A DNA stretch of 62,000 bases from Zygnema cylindricum (taxonomy: Eukaryota > Streptophyta > Zygnematophyceae > Zygnematales > Zygnemataceae). The DNA is taken from contig JBBHKE010002683.1 of assembly GCA_037447655.1 (NCBI GenBank), forward strand, positions 1 through 62,000, read 5' to 3'. Positions 41,761-52,779 of this stretch are shown in pieces. How positions within the stretch are numbered: the stretch's first letter is position 1; each line of letters begins with the position of its first letter. A model generated the notes under the pieces. The model was not told the DNA's origin. It did no database searches and worked only from the letters and a program-made list of their open reading frames with translations. A program made the translations under genes and the position numbers.

Positions 41761-43530
41761 AAACACCCATTTACACCCAATCGGTTTTTTGTCTGGAGGA
41801 CAGTCCACTAGTTCCCAAGTATTACCTTCCATGATGGAGGTCATCTCATCATTTATTGCTCTAACCCATCTGTCTTTCTCCGTACTGTATACTACCTCCA
41901 AGAATGACTGTGGCTCATCAGGGTGAGACAACTTAGTTACCTTATGAGAAGTATGTTTTTCTTGTATCCTTTTGTTGCTTCTTCTGCTGCCCTTGGAATC
42001 CAAAGCTGGAATGGAGGGAAGTCTCGCGTTTCTCCCTAGTGTCTCTTCGGCTCCCCTATCCAAGGAAACCGGTTCCGGTTCCTTCTCTTGTGTCTCCTCG
42101 GAAGGGGTAGAAGTATGTGGAGCTTCCGATATATCTCCCCTATCTTCGATCTCCCCCGAATCTGCAATTTGTATTTCACTCATGTCCTTTTCGGGAAAGA
42201 CCGATTCCTCCTCTCTCTCGGACTCAAAACCGATTCTTATCTTCTTGGAATATTTGAAGGGATTAAATAACTTCTTTTCATCCATGACAATTAGGTGTTT
42301 TACCAGAACGATGTCTTATTTTGTTAAGTCATAGACTTTATAACCCTTCACATCCTCATCACATCCCACAAAATATCCCGGTTTTCCATTAGCATCTAGT
42401 TTCCAGTTTCTCGTATCCATATCCAGATTGTAGACTTGACTACCGAATACTTACACATAAGAGATATCTGGTTTCCTTCCAACCCATCTCTCATAAGGTT
42501 TCATTCCCTTCTAGGCTGAGGTATGGACTCTATTCTTAATGTAGTTGGCACAGTTCATAGATTCTGCCCAAAACATTTTTCTTATCTTCTTGTCGGCCAA
42601 CATACTACATTCACTATCTCCTAGAGTCTTATTCAACCTCTCACCTACCCCATTTTGTTATGGATTATAAAATACACTTTTCTGATGCTGAACTTTTTCA
42701 TCCCTCATGTATTCCTCAAACTGGTTAGGGGTATACTCTCCCCCATTATCACTCTTTATTCTCTTAATTGGGGTTCCGTGCAACTTCTCACTCCAGGCTT
42801 TATATTCTTTAGAAGGTAATTGGTGTTTAAGACTTTATTTTTAGGAAGTAGACTCTTGAGTATATGGACCACTCATTAGTTGTTGTCAGCATAAATCTCT
42901 TCCCTCCAACCGAGAGTACTTTTGTCGGTCCCCTGATATTTGTGTGAACTAGATCTAGTACTTTTTCACCCGTATATGTGGCGGCTTTGGGAAAAAGATG
43001 TGTGTGAGCCTTACCTTGGGCACAGCCAATGCAATAATCCACCATTTCATTATCCCCAAACTGCATGCCTTCTACTACACGAAGCTTCTTCATTTCCCTC
43101 AGCCTATCAAAGTGCACATGCCCCAACCGCTTATGCCTAATCATCAACTTTGGGAGACCAACATAGTAAGCATTCTTTTTTTCATTACTCAGGTTAAGCC
43201 TAAACATTCCTTGGCTATCCTTATCTACCGTGAAGTAGACTTCATCCCCATACTTAGCTGTAAAGACTCCCTTTCTAGTGAAGGTATCAAACTCTTTGTC
43301 ATCTAATCCAGACGTAGAGACAAGATTTTTACTCAGCTGAGGTATGTACAGTACATCTGAGAAGGTGAGTATATAAGTTTTACCCTCCACCAAGACTTTC
43401 AGATCTACCGAGCCCACTAGATTTGTAGTAACTACTCTCCCATCCCCATACTCTATCTCTACAGTGGGAATCTTTCTTAGCCTTGTAAAGAGTTACCAAT
43501 CACGACACATATGCATGGATGCACCTGAGT
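41632..43530 (-). pseudogene. pol: copia protease-integrase-linker of element J
   Basis: Linker and RT start open for 217 residues (42,285-41,632: WELVDCPPDKKPIGCKWVFK). Integrase C-terminus and core with stops lie at 42,300-42,830. A 196-residue open segment, 43,417-42,827, reads LYIPQLSKNLVSTSGLDDKEF, HKRLGHVHFDRLREMKKL, CIGCAQGKAHTHLFPK, VHTNIRGPTKVL and TNEWSIYSRVYFL; HTDIWG is changed to HTNIRG, so the first integrase aspartate is lost. Protease keeps its DSGAS motif near 43,520-43,535. Confidence 0.85.
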
Positions 43531-44646
43531 CGATGATCCATCCTCCTTGTGGAGCTTCCCGAATGGCACCGAGAGCACACTTCTATTTCCCAAGGATCTC
43601 CTTCTCCTCCAAATTCTCATCAAGAACGAGGTCCCTATCCTCTTCCTCAGAAGACTCGTCTTCAATCTCTCCTCTCACTTTCGTGACCACAAGTTTCTTC
43701 TTCTTCCCTTCAAAATAACCCCCTCCACGATTATCTTGGTGTCTAATCTCTGAGAGCTTGACATAATCGGCTTTGATGTGTCCCGTCTTCTAGCAAAAAT
43801 GGCAAATACCCTTTGGAGGCCTCTGTCCTTTAGACTGATCTCTTTCTCCTTTGTATGGCTTCTTCGAGTTTCCCCCCCACCGTTCCGCTCCGGCAGCTAG
43901 AGCTTGAATGTTCTTTCCTCCTCTCCAAATCTCAATCGTGTTCTCTTTTACAAGTATCATTCGGACCACTGTATTCCACTTCTATGAACTGTCAAACATT
44001 TTGAGCCTTACTATGTTTTCAGTCTCGTCACGTAACTTCATGATGAAAGTGTTGACTTTCATCTTAATTATACCTGTCCAACTGGCACTCTACATTTCCA
44101 TATAGAAACAAGAGAGATCATAACAGTAGTCCAACATTTTTCCACCTTTGTAAGTGTAATTCCCTAACTTTTGCTCGGCCAACTGGAGTTCTTGAATCGT
44201 ACCAGCTCTATAGATCTCCACCAAACTTACTTAGAACTCTTTGGCCTTGTAAATGTGATGATGGGGGGTTACCACAGCTTGAGTGAAATGTCTTAAAATG
44301 AAGATTTTGGCAGCCATGTTGGTGTCTTCCCACGTTTGGGTATCGTTCTCCGCGACCTTCATGGTCGCCGCTCCGCGTGCCGTGGCAATAGGAGTAAGAG
44401 GTGTCTCCTTCTCTTTCCCCTTTTCAAACACACTACAATCCCCATCATGTGCCTCCTCATTGGAGCAGATGCAGCTATAGAAAACCTTATTCCACCAAGC
44501 TTTGGTGAGGTTCGTTGAGGTGGACGTTTCACTCGTCCACTTGTAATACCCCAGTATCGTTTCTCATACAAAGCCCCTGTCATCATAGCTTCCCAATAAA
44601 TGAACCCAGATCCGTTGAAGATGGGCACCCTAGAGGGTGGGCCCAT
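43530..44646 (-). pseudogene. gag: copia gag of element J
   Basis: Starts at ATG 44,646-44,644 (MGPPSRVPIFNGSGFIYWEAM). CEKRYWGITSGRVKRP, WEDTNMAAKIFILRHFTQAV and an LVEIYRAGTIQEL-like stretch follow with frameshifts. The nucleocapsid near 43,785-43,810 has HFC-like residues but the CCHC spacing is disturbed by a stop. The acidic tail lies at 43,600-43,680. Confidence 0.83.
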
Positions 44647-44650
44647 AACA
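44636..44650 (-). promoter_or_regulatory. Primer-binding site of element J
   Basis: Minus-strand TGTTATGGGCCCACC, 14 of 15 bases identical to the half-tRNA-iMet sites of B and H, between the LTR and gag, including the gag ATG. Confidence 0.72.
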
Positions 44651-45657
44651 TGCAACTCTATGTCCTCCATTGATTCACATAATTCAATTAACCTCTAGAT
44701 AGCTTTTGGCTAACCCACTTTCAACAACAACCACTGCAGCTCAAAGCAAAGAATTTCACAATCTGACTACACCCCTATATAGCTTGGACTCCCGTGAGTC
44801 TGTAGCAAAAAAAATAAGAAAAAACGGCCAACCAGCCGATAAGTTATGAAGCGGCGAAGATGCCAAGTTTTATACAAACTCTCTAGGAGAGAGGGGACTA
44901 CCTGCTGAATTCTCTAAGGACTAAACCTGTCTCACAACCCCAATCTACTAGAGTACGAACCAATCATAGGACTGTATAGTATAGAAAGGTAATATGACCG
45001 GTGTGATTTCTGTACGGCCTATATACGACAAGGCTATTGGTTAAACGTATGTCTTCTTTTTACTCGTCCTTATGTTTCCCAAGATTTTCGTGTCCCAATG
45101 TCATCCAGCCACGTGGCGCCAAGTCATGTCTCGCCTGAAAAACGCCAAGCGACCATTCTGGGATATCGGCGTCAGTATGTGTCGTCGGATCCAAATCGGC
45201 TTTTAATGTTAGTCGTCGAAACAAATGTCCAGTTCATTTGTTTCATGCGTGACGTGTTTGTACCAAATGTGTAACTGGTCTCTATGCCTTCTATCCGTAG
45301 TTCCATTAAATGGACCAGATCCTCTAGACAATGTTTAAATATATATTACACTCTATGTGCTCTAACAAACTTCTACGAAAGACCAGTTAGAGCTGACGGC
45401 TAAGACTCGCTCTGCCGGTCGGAGGTTTGAGTCCTGTCGAAACTCAACCTTTTGTTTAGAGTGACTAATGTCACTCTTCAGTCCTACTTATGGAGCTGAG
45501 GCAGCCATGGCTTCAGCACCCTCTCTTTTCTTCAGTGACAACAACAAGTATTGGGGATAAGGAGATGAGGTGGAGGCAGACTGCTTGCGTTTTTTTTTTC
45601 TTTTTCACTAAGTTATTTAGACCTAGAAAATACTCTATAAATCTAGTGATTTCAACA
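44651..45657 (-). repeat. 5' LTR of element J
   Basis: 1,007 bp, plus-strand ends TGCAACTCTATGTCC and GATTTCAACA; closest to the LTRs of H. A GTAC cluster lies at 44,950-45,030, CCACGTGGCGCC near 45,110, and the tRNA-like module at 45,388-45,450 has a near-consensus B-box, GGTTTGAGTCC. Confidence 0.87.
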
Positions 45658-45800
45658 CTGGGCGCCTCCCTTTCTCTTTCTTATTCTTTCGCGGTACTCT
45701 TTACTCCTATAACGGTTTCCGTGGCATCTCTTTCCCTTTTTTCCCCCTTTCGTACCTCTTCCCGTTCTATTCTTGGCCGACGTCGTTGATTACGTTGAGG

Positions 45801-46021
45801 TACACCGTCGATCGTATTTAGCGTGTATGTTTTTTTTGTCTCTTAAAACATTTTTTCTCCATACATACATGTCGGATTGTGGATCTGACGGTTGCGATTG
45901 AAAGGTTGTATTCTCAGCTTACGAATGGCGGTCTTAAATTGAAAATTGGACAAATGTGTACGGAGAAAAGATGTTATAAGTGACAAAAAAAACATACACG
46001 CTAAATACGATCGACGGTGTA
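45801..46021. mobile_element. Inverted-repeat element, possible MITE
   Basis: 221 bp with perfect 40-bp terminal inverted repeats (45,801-45,840 and 45,982-46,021, outer ends TACACCGTCGATCG and CGATCGACGGTGTA). The similarity continues imperfectly to about 70 bp per arm. The outermost TA could be a TA target duplication as in Tc1/mariner-type elements; this is inference. It encodes nothing. Confidence 0.65.
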
Positions 46022-46206
46022 GTGGAAGGTAGCGACGACAATACGGCAAGACACTAGGGTGTCGCCTATATACTTGGCTTCTGTGATCTTTTGATATTAG
46101 TTAGACGTGATGAAAAAAATGAAAAAGAAGAGGCGGCTGCACAAAAAGGTGAGAGAATACGGAAGTAAACTTGAAAAATGAAAGATCTGGATTTCACTTA
46201 ATAGAT

Positions 46207-46500
46207 GGGTTCAAAATATACTTACAGAGTGTATTGTCCGCCACGGCATGAAGTCGTCGCTACTCCAATCATTTTGAACATTCCATCAATGTGACGAAAA
46301 AAACGTATTTAGGATGTCAAGTGGTTCAATCTTTAGTAAATTCCAATAGAGGCATCGTCACTCAAAATATACTTACAGAGTGAGTGGTCCACGACACAAG
46401 AAAGTTGTCACATCCCTATTTTTTTGGATAATCCAACAGTGTGATGACAAAATTGAATTAAAAGTCACGCGATTCAATGATTCCCTGATTCCAACAAATA
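46207..46500. repeat. Two diverged tandem copies of a 150-bp unit
   Basis: Units begin at CAAAATATACTTACAGAGTG (46,213 and 46,371) and share the order CCACG-CA-GAAGTNGTC, GTGTGATGAC/ATGTGACGA and GATTCAAT. Divergence is high. No coding potential. The stretch 46,022-46,206 before it holds nothing recognisable. Confidence 0.6.
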
Positions 46501-46506
46501 GACAAC

Positions 46507-46746
46507 TGTCGAGCGTGCCTGGGAAATATAAAATAAGGCCCACAGCCCACCTTAGTTGATGTGGGGGTTGTGCAAATTCCCCCTCCCGTGCACGTGCTTC
46601 CCATGATAGTGACCATGCCCATTACTGCCACCAAATCCCTTGGGAAATTCATGCAAAACAAAAGAGGAAATGAAGCCCGCATGGGAAGTGAAAGCGTGGG
46701 GAGGTGAAAAGATACCCTATCCTCCCCCTCTAGGGCTGATATTCCA
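46507..46746 (-). repeat. Solo LTR of the N family (240 bp)
   Basis: Matches 47,941-48,182 with about 85% identity by eye. Plus-strand ends TGTCGAGCGTGCC and GATATTCCA, so TG...CA. No matching target duplication was seen and no internal region is attached. Confidence 0.65.
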
Positions 46747-47940
46747 ATTAGTGCCGGTCCGCTAGAAGTCTAACAAAGATTCCCTCAAAACCCATAGTTC
46801 TGGTCTAAAAGATTCTAGTATTTAACCCCGGTTGAAACGCAACCGAAACTAAAATAAGACTACTAAAGAGAGAACAAAGGCACTTCCACACAGAATAACA
46901 AAAAATTAAAAGAACAATAAGATGTTTCATAATTAACAATATCACCATGCCCTAGAAAAATATACATAAAGATAGGATTCAAAATAATAGCAAGCGAGCT
47001 TACCATACCCCCAAAAAAACGTTGACAACAAGAGGAGACGAAATCTCTCTAGAAGACATCGAAAGAGGTAATGTCCTCCTTAACTCCTCGGTTTGCGCAA
47101 CCCGGAAACGGCAAGACCCGTGTCGGTATCAAACAACCACAAGTCCCAAATCGCCCAATAAGGAAAGATATTGCCAACTACCCAACGAACTACAACTTCC
47201 ACAAAGGAAAAATGCAAACCAAGATGGTAATAGGGTCACAATCACATAATAAACAAAGGTTCTTCAAAAGAAGATTTGTTAGAATTTCTAAGGTTTTTAT
47301 CAGGAGACAGTACTGAAAAACAACCTGTCTCCTTCGGCCCCAAATGCCTTATACATCACAGTTTGTCCTACTGAAGGGGCCAAAGTCAAAGCAATTCCAG
47401 AAAACAATCAGCGGCTAGCAATTGTTATCGTACTAACATAAGAAAAAACAGTATGTACTACACTTAGGGCAAAAAGTAAGGCGAATGGCTCTGGCTGGAT
47501 TTGCAGCAAACGGTCCTCTTGTGGTACACTAATAGGCAACAAAAGTCATGAATTGACGTGAAACCGCCTAACTTTGACCCAACGTAATAAATGCTTTGCC
47601 CGTCTATTTGGCCTGAACTAATATCCTACTGACGGCTAACATCCAAATCTACAGGACAATCCCAAAGTTTACGTGGCTTTCCAGAATGTACCCCTCCGCT
47701 AGAGTTACATAGAACAGATGCCATGTCATGGAGCTGCCACCGTTGCAACGAAATAACTCCGCCGTTCCACCTCCGTTTGAGGTGAACTAAATTGCGTTGT
47801 GCTCGTGGGTGAGAATACAAGGATCTGATCTGGCTGGTTGTCTTCCCCTTCCCTGTACGCTGTGGTGCGTACAGGGTGAAATGAGGCCCCAAAAATCATG
47901 GGAATATAAATGTGCATAGAATGCACATGAGCTTGACAGT
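46747..47940. other. Unassigned 1.2-kb stretch
   Basis: No convincing gene. A perfect 10-bp stem with a 6-nt loop (CCCTGTACGC / GCGTACAGGG) lies at 47,851-47,876. The string CTGTCTCCTTCGG near 47,325 recurs near 60,141. Confidence 0.5.
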
Positions 47941-48182
47941 TGTCGAGCGTGCCTCTGAAATATAAGGTAAGGCCCACAACCCACCTTAGTTGATGTGGGG
48001 GTTCTGCAAATGCCACCCCCCCCGTGCACGTGCTCTCTATGATAGTAACCATGCCCATTTTTGGCACCAAATCCCCTGAGGAAATGCATGCAAAATAAAG
48101 AGGAAATGGAGCCCGCATGGGAACTTAAAGCGTAGGGAGGTGAAAAGATACCCTATTCCCCCCCTCTAGGGCTGATATCCCA
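47941..48182 (-). repeat. 3' LTR of gypsy element N
   Basis: 242 bp, plus-strand TGTCGAGCGTGCC to GATATCCCA. It is followed at 48,183-48,197 by ATTTCTCCCCCTCTT, the reverse of a polypurine tract, and 38 bp later by the stop codon of N's polyprotein. This placement is what marks it as the 3' LTR. No second LTR was found on the far side of N. Confidence 0.68.
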
Positions 48183-48234
48183 ATTTCTCCCCCTCTTAGT
48201 CCACCTTGACTAAGATATAGATTTACTCGCCCTA

Positions 48235-49582
48235 TTAACAGTTCTCACAAAACCAAGGGCCTTGGGGTTGGGTGTGTGGTTCCTAAGAGGAGGGGATACA
48301 TGTTTCATGCCAGCATTGGCTCCATCTGTCACAGACCAAAATAGGGTCCGGTGAGAATGATGGCATGCAGTCCAAGGAGTAGGAAGGAGGTTCGGTAAAG
48401 TAACTTAGATGGAAGGTGGGTTCGTCTTCCAAGCCTCGAAGGTGGCAATGGGCTACATTGATCTGATTCTCCTTGATTCTTCGGCCATCTATTCTTTCCA
48501 AGGTAAAAACTCATTTATTGGAAATATCCACCACTTTTAAAATCACTCGCTCGACAGAAATATCTAGCGTGTCCTTTTCCTGCTGCATCCGATGCACAAA
48601 GTCTCTGGGCATGAATCGACGTTGTCGAGGTACATAGTTCCCGCTCCTGCGTTGAGAATACCATAACTGATCCCGATGTTGCGCTGCGTGTAAATTCCCC
48701 ATGGTGAGAGGCATCTCTCAGTGGAACACTTTGGCTCTGTCAACGATTAGTTTCCCGACCGTCCCTTGATTATCCATCAACGCGAGGACCACTGCTTGGG
48801 CTGAAAGAGCGCCGGGGAGGATGGGATATAGTCCAAATAAAATGAAGTAAGGGTTACAGGAATGGAGAGAGGCTTGCCGATTGAACTTGTATCCCATGGC
48901 GATCCAAGGCACCCGCTTGTCCCACTCCCCCAAATCTTCTTCAACTGCATATTTCGGTAGTGACCGCTTCACTGTCTGTACGCACCTTTCGGCCAAACCG
49001 TCCATTTGGGGGTGGTCGCGATTGGTAAGATGATGGTCGATGAGACATTTCTCCAAAAGGGTTAAATTCTCCAGCAAATTCAGATCCTTGATCTATTACA
49101 ACCTCTACAGGCACTCCAAATTGTGACAACACTCTTTGAAAGAAGGCATCTACAATAGCTTTGGACTCCTTTCCGAGCAAACCCACCAATTCTATCCATT
49201 TTGAAAAATGTTTGATCATGACTCAAACAAAGCGATTCCCCGGTCTGCTGGTCAAAAGAGGCCTTACAAGATCTAAAGACCATCGATAAAACATCCCCCG
49301 CATGGTAAGAGAATAAAGCTCGGTTAGGCCCTTTTTGTCAAAAGGTGCTTTAACTCGATGGCAAAAGAGCAAGTTTGCACAATTCAGTTGACTTGAGTTT
49401 GCAACCCGTGCCCCCAATAATATTATGTGACCATAAAAGTAGTCTTTTTTTGCCCAAAGTGACCACATTGCTGATGGAGCCGGAACATCAAAATTTCTCG
49501 ATCTAAGAAAGGGGGAACCACTTTCCTTGTCCCATAAGCCTATTTCCGGAGAAGAATGCCTCTGTCACAATCATAAGCCGCC
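48235..49582 (-). pseudogene. pol: gypsy integrase + PHD finger of element N
   Basis: C-terminal part of N's polyprotein. Integrase: a degenerate zinc-binding start, WSLDLVRPLLTSRPGNRFV (first catalytic Asp, near 49,285), HFSKWIELVGL, VVIDQGSEFAGEF (second Asp, near 49,095), DGLAERCVQTVKRSL (Glu, near 48,985), and WDKRVPWIAMGYKFNRQAS. Next is a C-terminal domain, HRDQLWYSQRRSGNYVPRQRR ... LDISVERVILKVVDIS ... HCHLRG. The chain ends in a PHD-type pattern at 48,369-48,238: C-M-P-S, VCDRW, WHETC and W-F-C-E-N-C, then a TAA stop at 48,237-48,235. Two of the eight zinc ligands are replaced (Ser, Trp). Frameshifts near 49,080 and 49,220 and a few stops make it a pseudogene. Confidence 0.8.
49578..49582. 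repeat. Target duplication CCGCC, left copy, of element P
   Basis: CCGCC directly before the 5' LTR of P; identical to 54,585-54,589 directly after the 3' LTR. Confidence 0.92.
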
Positions 49583-50077
49583 TGTAACAGGGTTACATAA
49601 TTGGGTACTTAGTGGTTGGGGGCTAGGCTGCTATTGTTGTGATTTCAGAGCAGCGCAGTTGCGATTCCAGAGCAGCGCAGCTGCGATCCCAGACCAGCGC
49701 AGCATAGCAGCATAGCAACTTAGTAGCGCAGCAGCGCAGCATAGCAACGCCGCAGAATGTAGATGTAACTGTATAGTTCTAGAAGGAAGTTTTGGATAGA
49801 TCTCGGTTGGCCGCGAAGGCCACGTGTACATCTTTATAGTACTAGGTTGACTAGCAGTTAGCTAGTTTAAATAGACGAGTAGACCGAGTGAATGAGACAC
49901 CGAAAGTAGACCTGAAATAGACTTACGCAGCTAGCGCAATCTTGTACTCTCTTTTCAATTAATAAAGCCCAACCCTGTCTGCGAGTTCTGTGTGCTCCTG
50001 CTGTTGCTACGGGGAGATCCTTGGTGTTTTCCGCTGTGCATTGTGACGTATTGTGGGGTGTTGTTACCTCTTTTACA
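49583..50077 (+). repeat. 5' LTR of element P
   Basis: 495 bp, TGTAACAGGG to TTTTACA. It has a run of AGCGCAGC / AGCATAGC short repeats at 49,650-49,755, a TATA-like TTTAAATAG near 49,866, and a polyadenylation-like AATAAAG near 49,968. Confidence 0.93.
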
Positions 50078-50078
50078 A

Positions 50079-50090
50079 TGGTATCGGAGC
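50079..50090 (+). promoter_or_regulatory. Primer-binding site of element P
   Basis: TGGTATCGGAGC, one base after the LTR. It is one base different from TGGTATCAGAGC, the complement of the initiator tRNA-Met 3' end. Confidence 0.88.
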
Positions 50091-50111
50091 TGTTACCCGT
50101 GACTCGACAGC

Positions 50112-52130
50112 ATGGATGAACACGGTGTATCCACTGCAAAAATGTTGGCGCAAGTTCTCAGGGAGTTGGAAAGTGTGAGATTACAGAATACGCAGCTGAG
50201 TAACACCGTCATGGCCTTGGAGACGCGTCTAGGGGAGCAACCTCATGGAGGCATCGAGAGAGACTCCCGAAGACCGAAATTACGGCTTCCCGACGAGTTT
50301 GACCCTGCAAGACACAAGAACCTTGACTCATGGCTATTCTCCGTGGCGAACTATCTCGAGAATTTTCCTAGCCTATCGGATCGTGAGAAGATTCACTACG
50401 CGGGTGGTCTTCTTAAAGGGGCAGCGGGGGCTTGGTGGAGAACATTGGTAGAGGACGATGAGTCACCGACCGTCTGGGCGCTCTTCGTTCAACTCCTCCG
50501 CGACACTTGGCAGCGTGTCAACACGGTGAAGGCGGCGAGAGATAAGATCGCAGTATTGAAGCAACGAACTTCAGTGATGGAGTTTACGCAGAGGTTCTTA
50601 GAGTGCAAGGTTCAAATACCTACGATGACGGAGGATGAAGCCGTGGATCGTTTCGTGAAGGGGCTTAAGTCGTCTATTCATAGGGATGTGGAGCAATGGC
50701 TTGCTCGGGAAAGCACAACTCCCCCTCTCTCAGCAATCATCAAGTTTGCGGAGCGGACCGATTCGGTCAACTTCAACCTCCGGAGACCTTATCACTACGG
50801 GTCGAGCAGTAGCGGAGGAAACCGACGAGACGAAGGTCCAACCCCCATGGAGCTCGGCGCAATTAATGAGGATAAGGAAGCGGTCAACGTCCTGCGGAAA
50901 AAGAAGAAAACCACCAAGACCAAGACCAATGACTTGTCCCCCGAGGAAATCCAACGGAGGAGGCAAAATGGCCTATGCTTCCAGTGCGGTTCTCCGGATC
51001 ACATGGCTCGGGAGTGTCCAAAACGGAAAGACCCCAAAAAGGGAAAACTTACCGTTATGAGGTTAGCCGGAGAAGGAGGTGACCCTTTGATATTTCGGGG
51101 TCAAATAGGAGTGAGTGCAGCTGACTTCATGGTGGACTCCGGAGCGTCGGGGAACTTCATTAACGAGGCGACGGTGAAAAGGTTGAAACTTCCTCTTGTG
51201 GTACTACATAATCCTCAGTCGGTGCAATTGGCCGACGGCAGTTCCCTATCAATCACCCATCGTACCCCGAGGTTGCGCGTCGGCATTGGGAAATTCCGAT
51301 GGTACGACACGCTTCATGTATTACCTCTTGGGGATCATGAGGTAATATTGGGGAAGCCGTGGCTGCAAAAATGGAATCCGATGATTGACTGGAGAAGTGG
51401 CGCCATGAGAGTGAAGAAAGGTGAAGAAGAGTTTGAGGTAACAGCGGGAGCGGCTGGTAAGGGAACGGAAGAGGGACGCCTGCTTTCGGCCTTACAGCTT
51501 AAGAGGGCACTTAAGAAAGGGGAAATGATTTATATGGCGGTCGTCCAGCCAATGGAGGAGGCGAAGGAGGAGATCCCGGAAGAATGGAAAAAGAAGGACC
51601 CCGACTTCGACTCCAAAGAAAGTGACGACATTGGAAAGACTTCCGAAGAGGCCCCGGAAGTCGTGTCAAAACTTCTCGAGGAGTACGCAGATGTATTTCC
51701 CCCGAAGCTCCCCGAAGGATTACCTCCGAAGCGCGAAGTGGATCATAAAATAGAGCTTGTTCCTGGAGCGGTACCTCCGGCTAATCGGATGTACAAGATG
51801 AGCTACACCGAGTTGGACGAATTGAAAAAGCAACTCGCGGAGTTGGTCGAAGCCGGAGCAATCGAACCAAGCAAGTCACCGTATGGAGCCCCTGTTCTCT
51901 TTGTGAACAAGAAAGATGGAGGGTTCCGTATGTGTATAGATTACCGAGCGCTGAACAAGTTAACGGTGAAGAATGCGTACCCCCTACCGAGGATAGACGA
52001 ATTGTTGGATCGACTTCGAGGTGCCAAATATTTTTCGAAAATCGACTTGCGGAGCGGCTACCACCAGATAAGAATTGCCAAGGAGGATGTGGAAAAGACG
52101 GCGTTCATAACTCGATACGGTCATTTCTAG
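50112..52130 (+). CDS. gag-pol: gypsy Gag-protease-RT of element P (open 672 residues)
   Basis: Starts at ATG 50,112, 34 nt after the LTR, following the primer site. Residues 1-60 look helical; the retrotransposon gag domain follows ([29 protein letters not shown]). The CCHC knuckle [14 protein letters not shown] lies at 50,977-51,018, protease [10 protein letters not shown] near 51,130, and the RT start near 51,700: [52 protein letters not shown] (catalytic Asp). A TAG at 52,128-52,130 stops it within RYGHF-x-FRVMPFG. The open length with no other break fits a young element. Confidence 0.9.
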   Translation: MDEHGVSTAKMLAQVLRELESVRLQNTQLSNTVMALETRLGEQPHGGIERDSRRPKLRLPDEFDPARHKNLDSWLFSVANYLENFPSLSDREKIHYAGGLLKGAAGAWWRTLVEDDESPTVWALFVQLLRDTWQRVNTVKAARDKIAVLKQRTSVMEFTQRFLECKVQIPTMTEDEAVDRFVKGLKSSIHRDVEQWLARESTTPPLSAIIKFAERTDSVNFNLRRPYHYGSSSSGGNRRDEGPTPMELGAINEDKEAVNVLRKKKKTTKTKTNDLSPEEIQRRRQNGLCFQCGSPDHMARECPKRKDPKKGKLTVMRLAGEGGDPLIFRGQIGVSAADFMVDSGASGNFINEATVKRLKLPLVVLHNPQSVQLADGSSLSITHRTPRLRVGIGKFRWYDTLHVLPLGDHEVILGKPWLQKWNPMIDWRSGAMRVKKGEEEFEVTAGAAGKGTEEGRLLSALQLKRALKKGEMIYMAVVQPMEEAKEEIPEEWKKKDPDFDSKESDDIGKTSEEAPEVVSKLLEEYADVFPPKLPEGLPPKREVDHKIELVPGAVPPANRMYKMSYTELDELKKQLAELVEAGAIEPSKSPYGAPVLFVNKKDGGFRMCIDYRALNKLTVKNAYPLPRIDELLDRLRGAKYFSKIDLRSGYHQIRIAKEDVEKTAFITRYGHF

Positions 52131-52764
52131 TTTCGGGTAATGCCGTTCGGGTTGACTAACGCACCGGCGACCTTTATGTATTTAATGAATTCCAGCTTTC
52201 GACAATATCTAGACGCATTCGTGATCGTCTTCTAGGTGACATATTGGTGTATAGCCGAACGCAGGAGGAGCATGTGAAGCACTTACGGACGGTCCTCCAA
52301 GTTCTTCGGGAGCATAAGTTATACGCAAAAAGAAGTAAATGTGACTTCTTTAAAGAGAAAATTGACTTTCTACGCCATGTGGTGAGCCGAGACGGGATCG
52401 CACTAGATCCCAACAAGACTAGAGTAGTAAAGGAGTGGCCGCAGCCAACGAATATTACGGAGCTACGAAGCTTTCTCGGACTATGCTCATATTATCGACG
52501 TTTTGTTGAAGGTTTCGCAAAAATCGCTGCACCGCTCACGGAATTGCTTAAGAATGATGCGCCCTATGATTGGAAAGCGGCGCAAGAAACAGCCTTTAAC
52601 ACGTTAAAGGAGCGGTTGGTTACCGCCCCTCTGTTAGCTGTTCCCGATCCAGATTTACCTTGGACAGTAATTATTGACGCTAGCGATATGGCTATTGGAG
52701 CGATCCTTATGCAGGATCAAGGAAAAACCCTTCAACCCATCGCCTACGACAGTCGCAAACTAAA
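52131..52764 (+). pseudogene. pol: RT C-part and truncated RNase H of element P
   Basis: After the [16 protein letters not shown] is read in frame. A frameshift at about 52,230 follows. The YxDD box reads ...GDILVYS, so its first aspartate is lost. RT thumb and RNase H continue: HVKHLRTVLQVLREHKLYAK, VSRDGIALDPNKTRVVKEWP, LRSFLGLCSYYRRFVEGFAK, WTVIIDASDMAIGAILMQ (first RNase H aspartate), AYDSRKLK. At about 52,763 homology stops inside RNase H, at a junction that leads into the accessory ORF. Confidence 0.87.
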
Positions 52765-52779
52765 GGTTCATCTGTGTCT

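Larger units (their letters stand above)
40471..45657 (-). mobile_element. Copia element J (3' end missing)
   Basis: Minus-strand copia element of the B/H group: RNase H (from about 40,480), RT, integrase, protease, gag, primer-binding site and 5' LTR (44,651-45,657). The 3' LTR and last part of RNase H are replaced by unassigned sequence next to the assembly gap. Confidence 0.87.

Noticed and set aside
49650-49755. CRISPR-like or satellite array in the LTR of P
   Set aside because: Short irregular AGCGCAGC/AGCATAGC repeats without regular spacers; simple repeat within an LTR present in both LTR copies.
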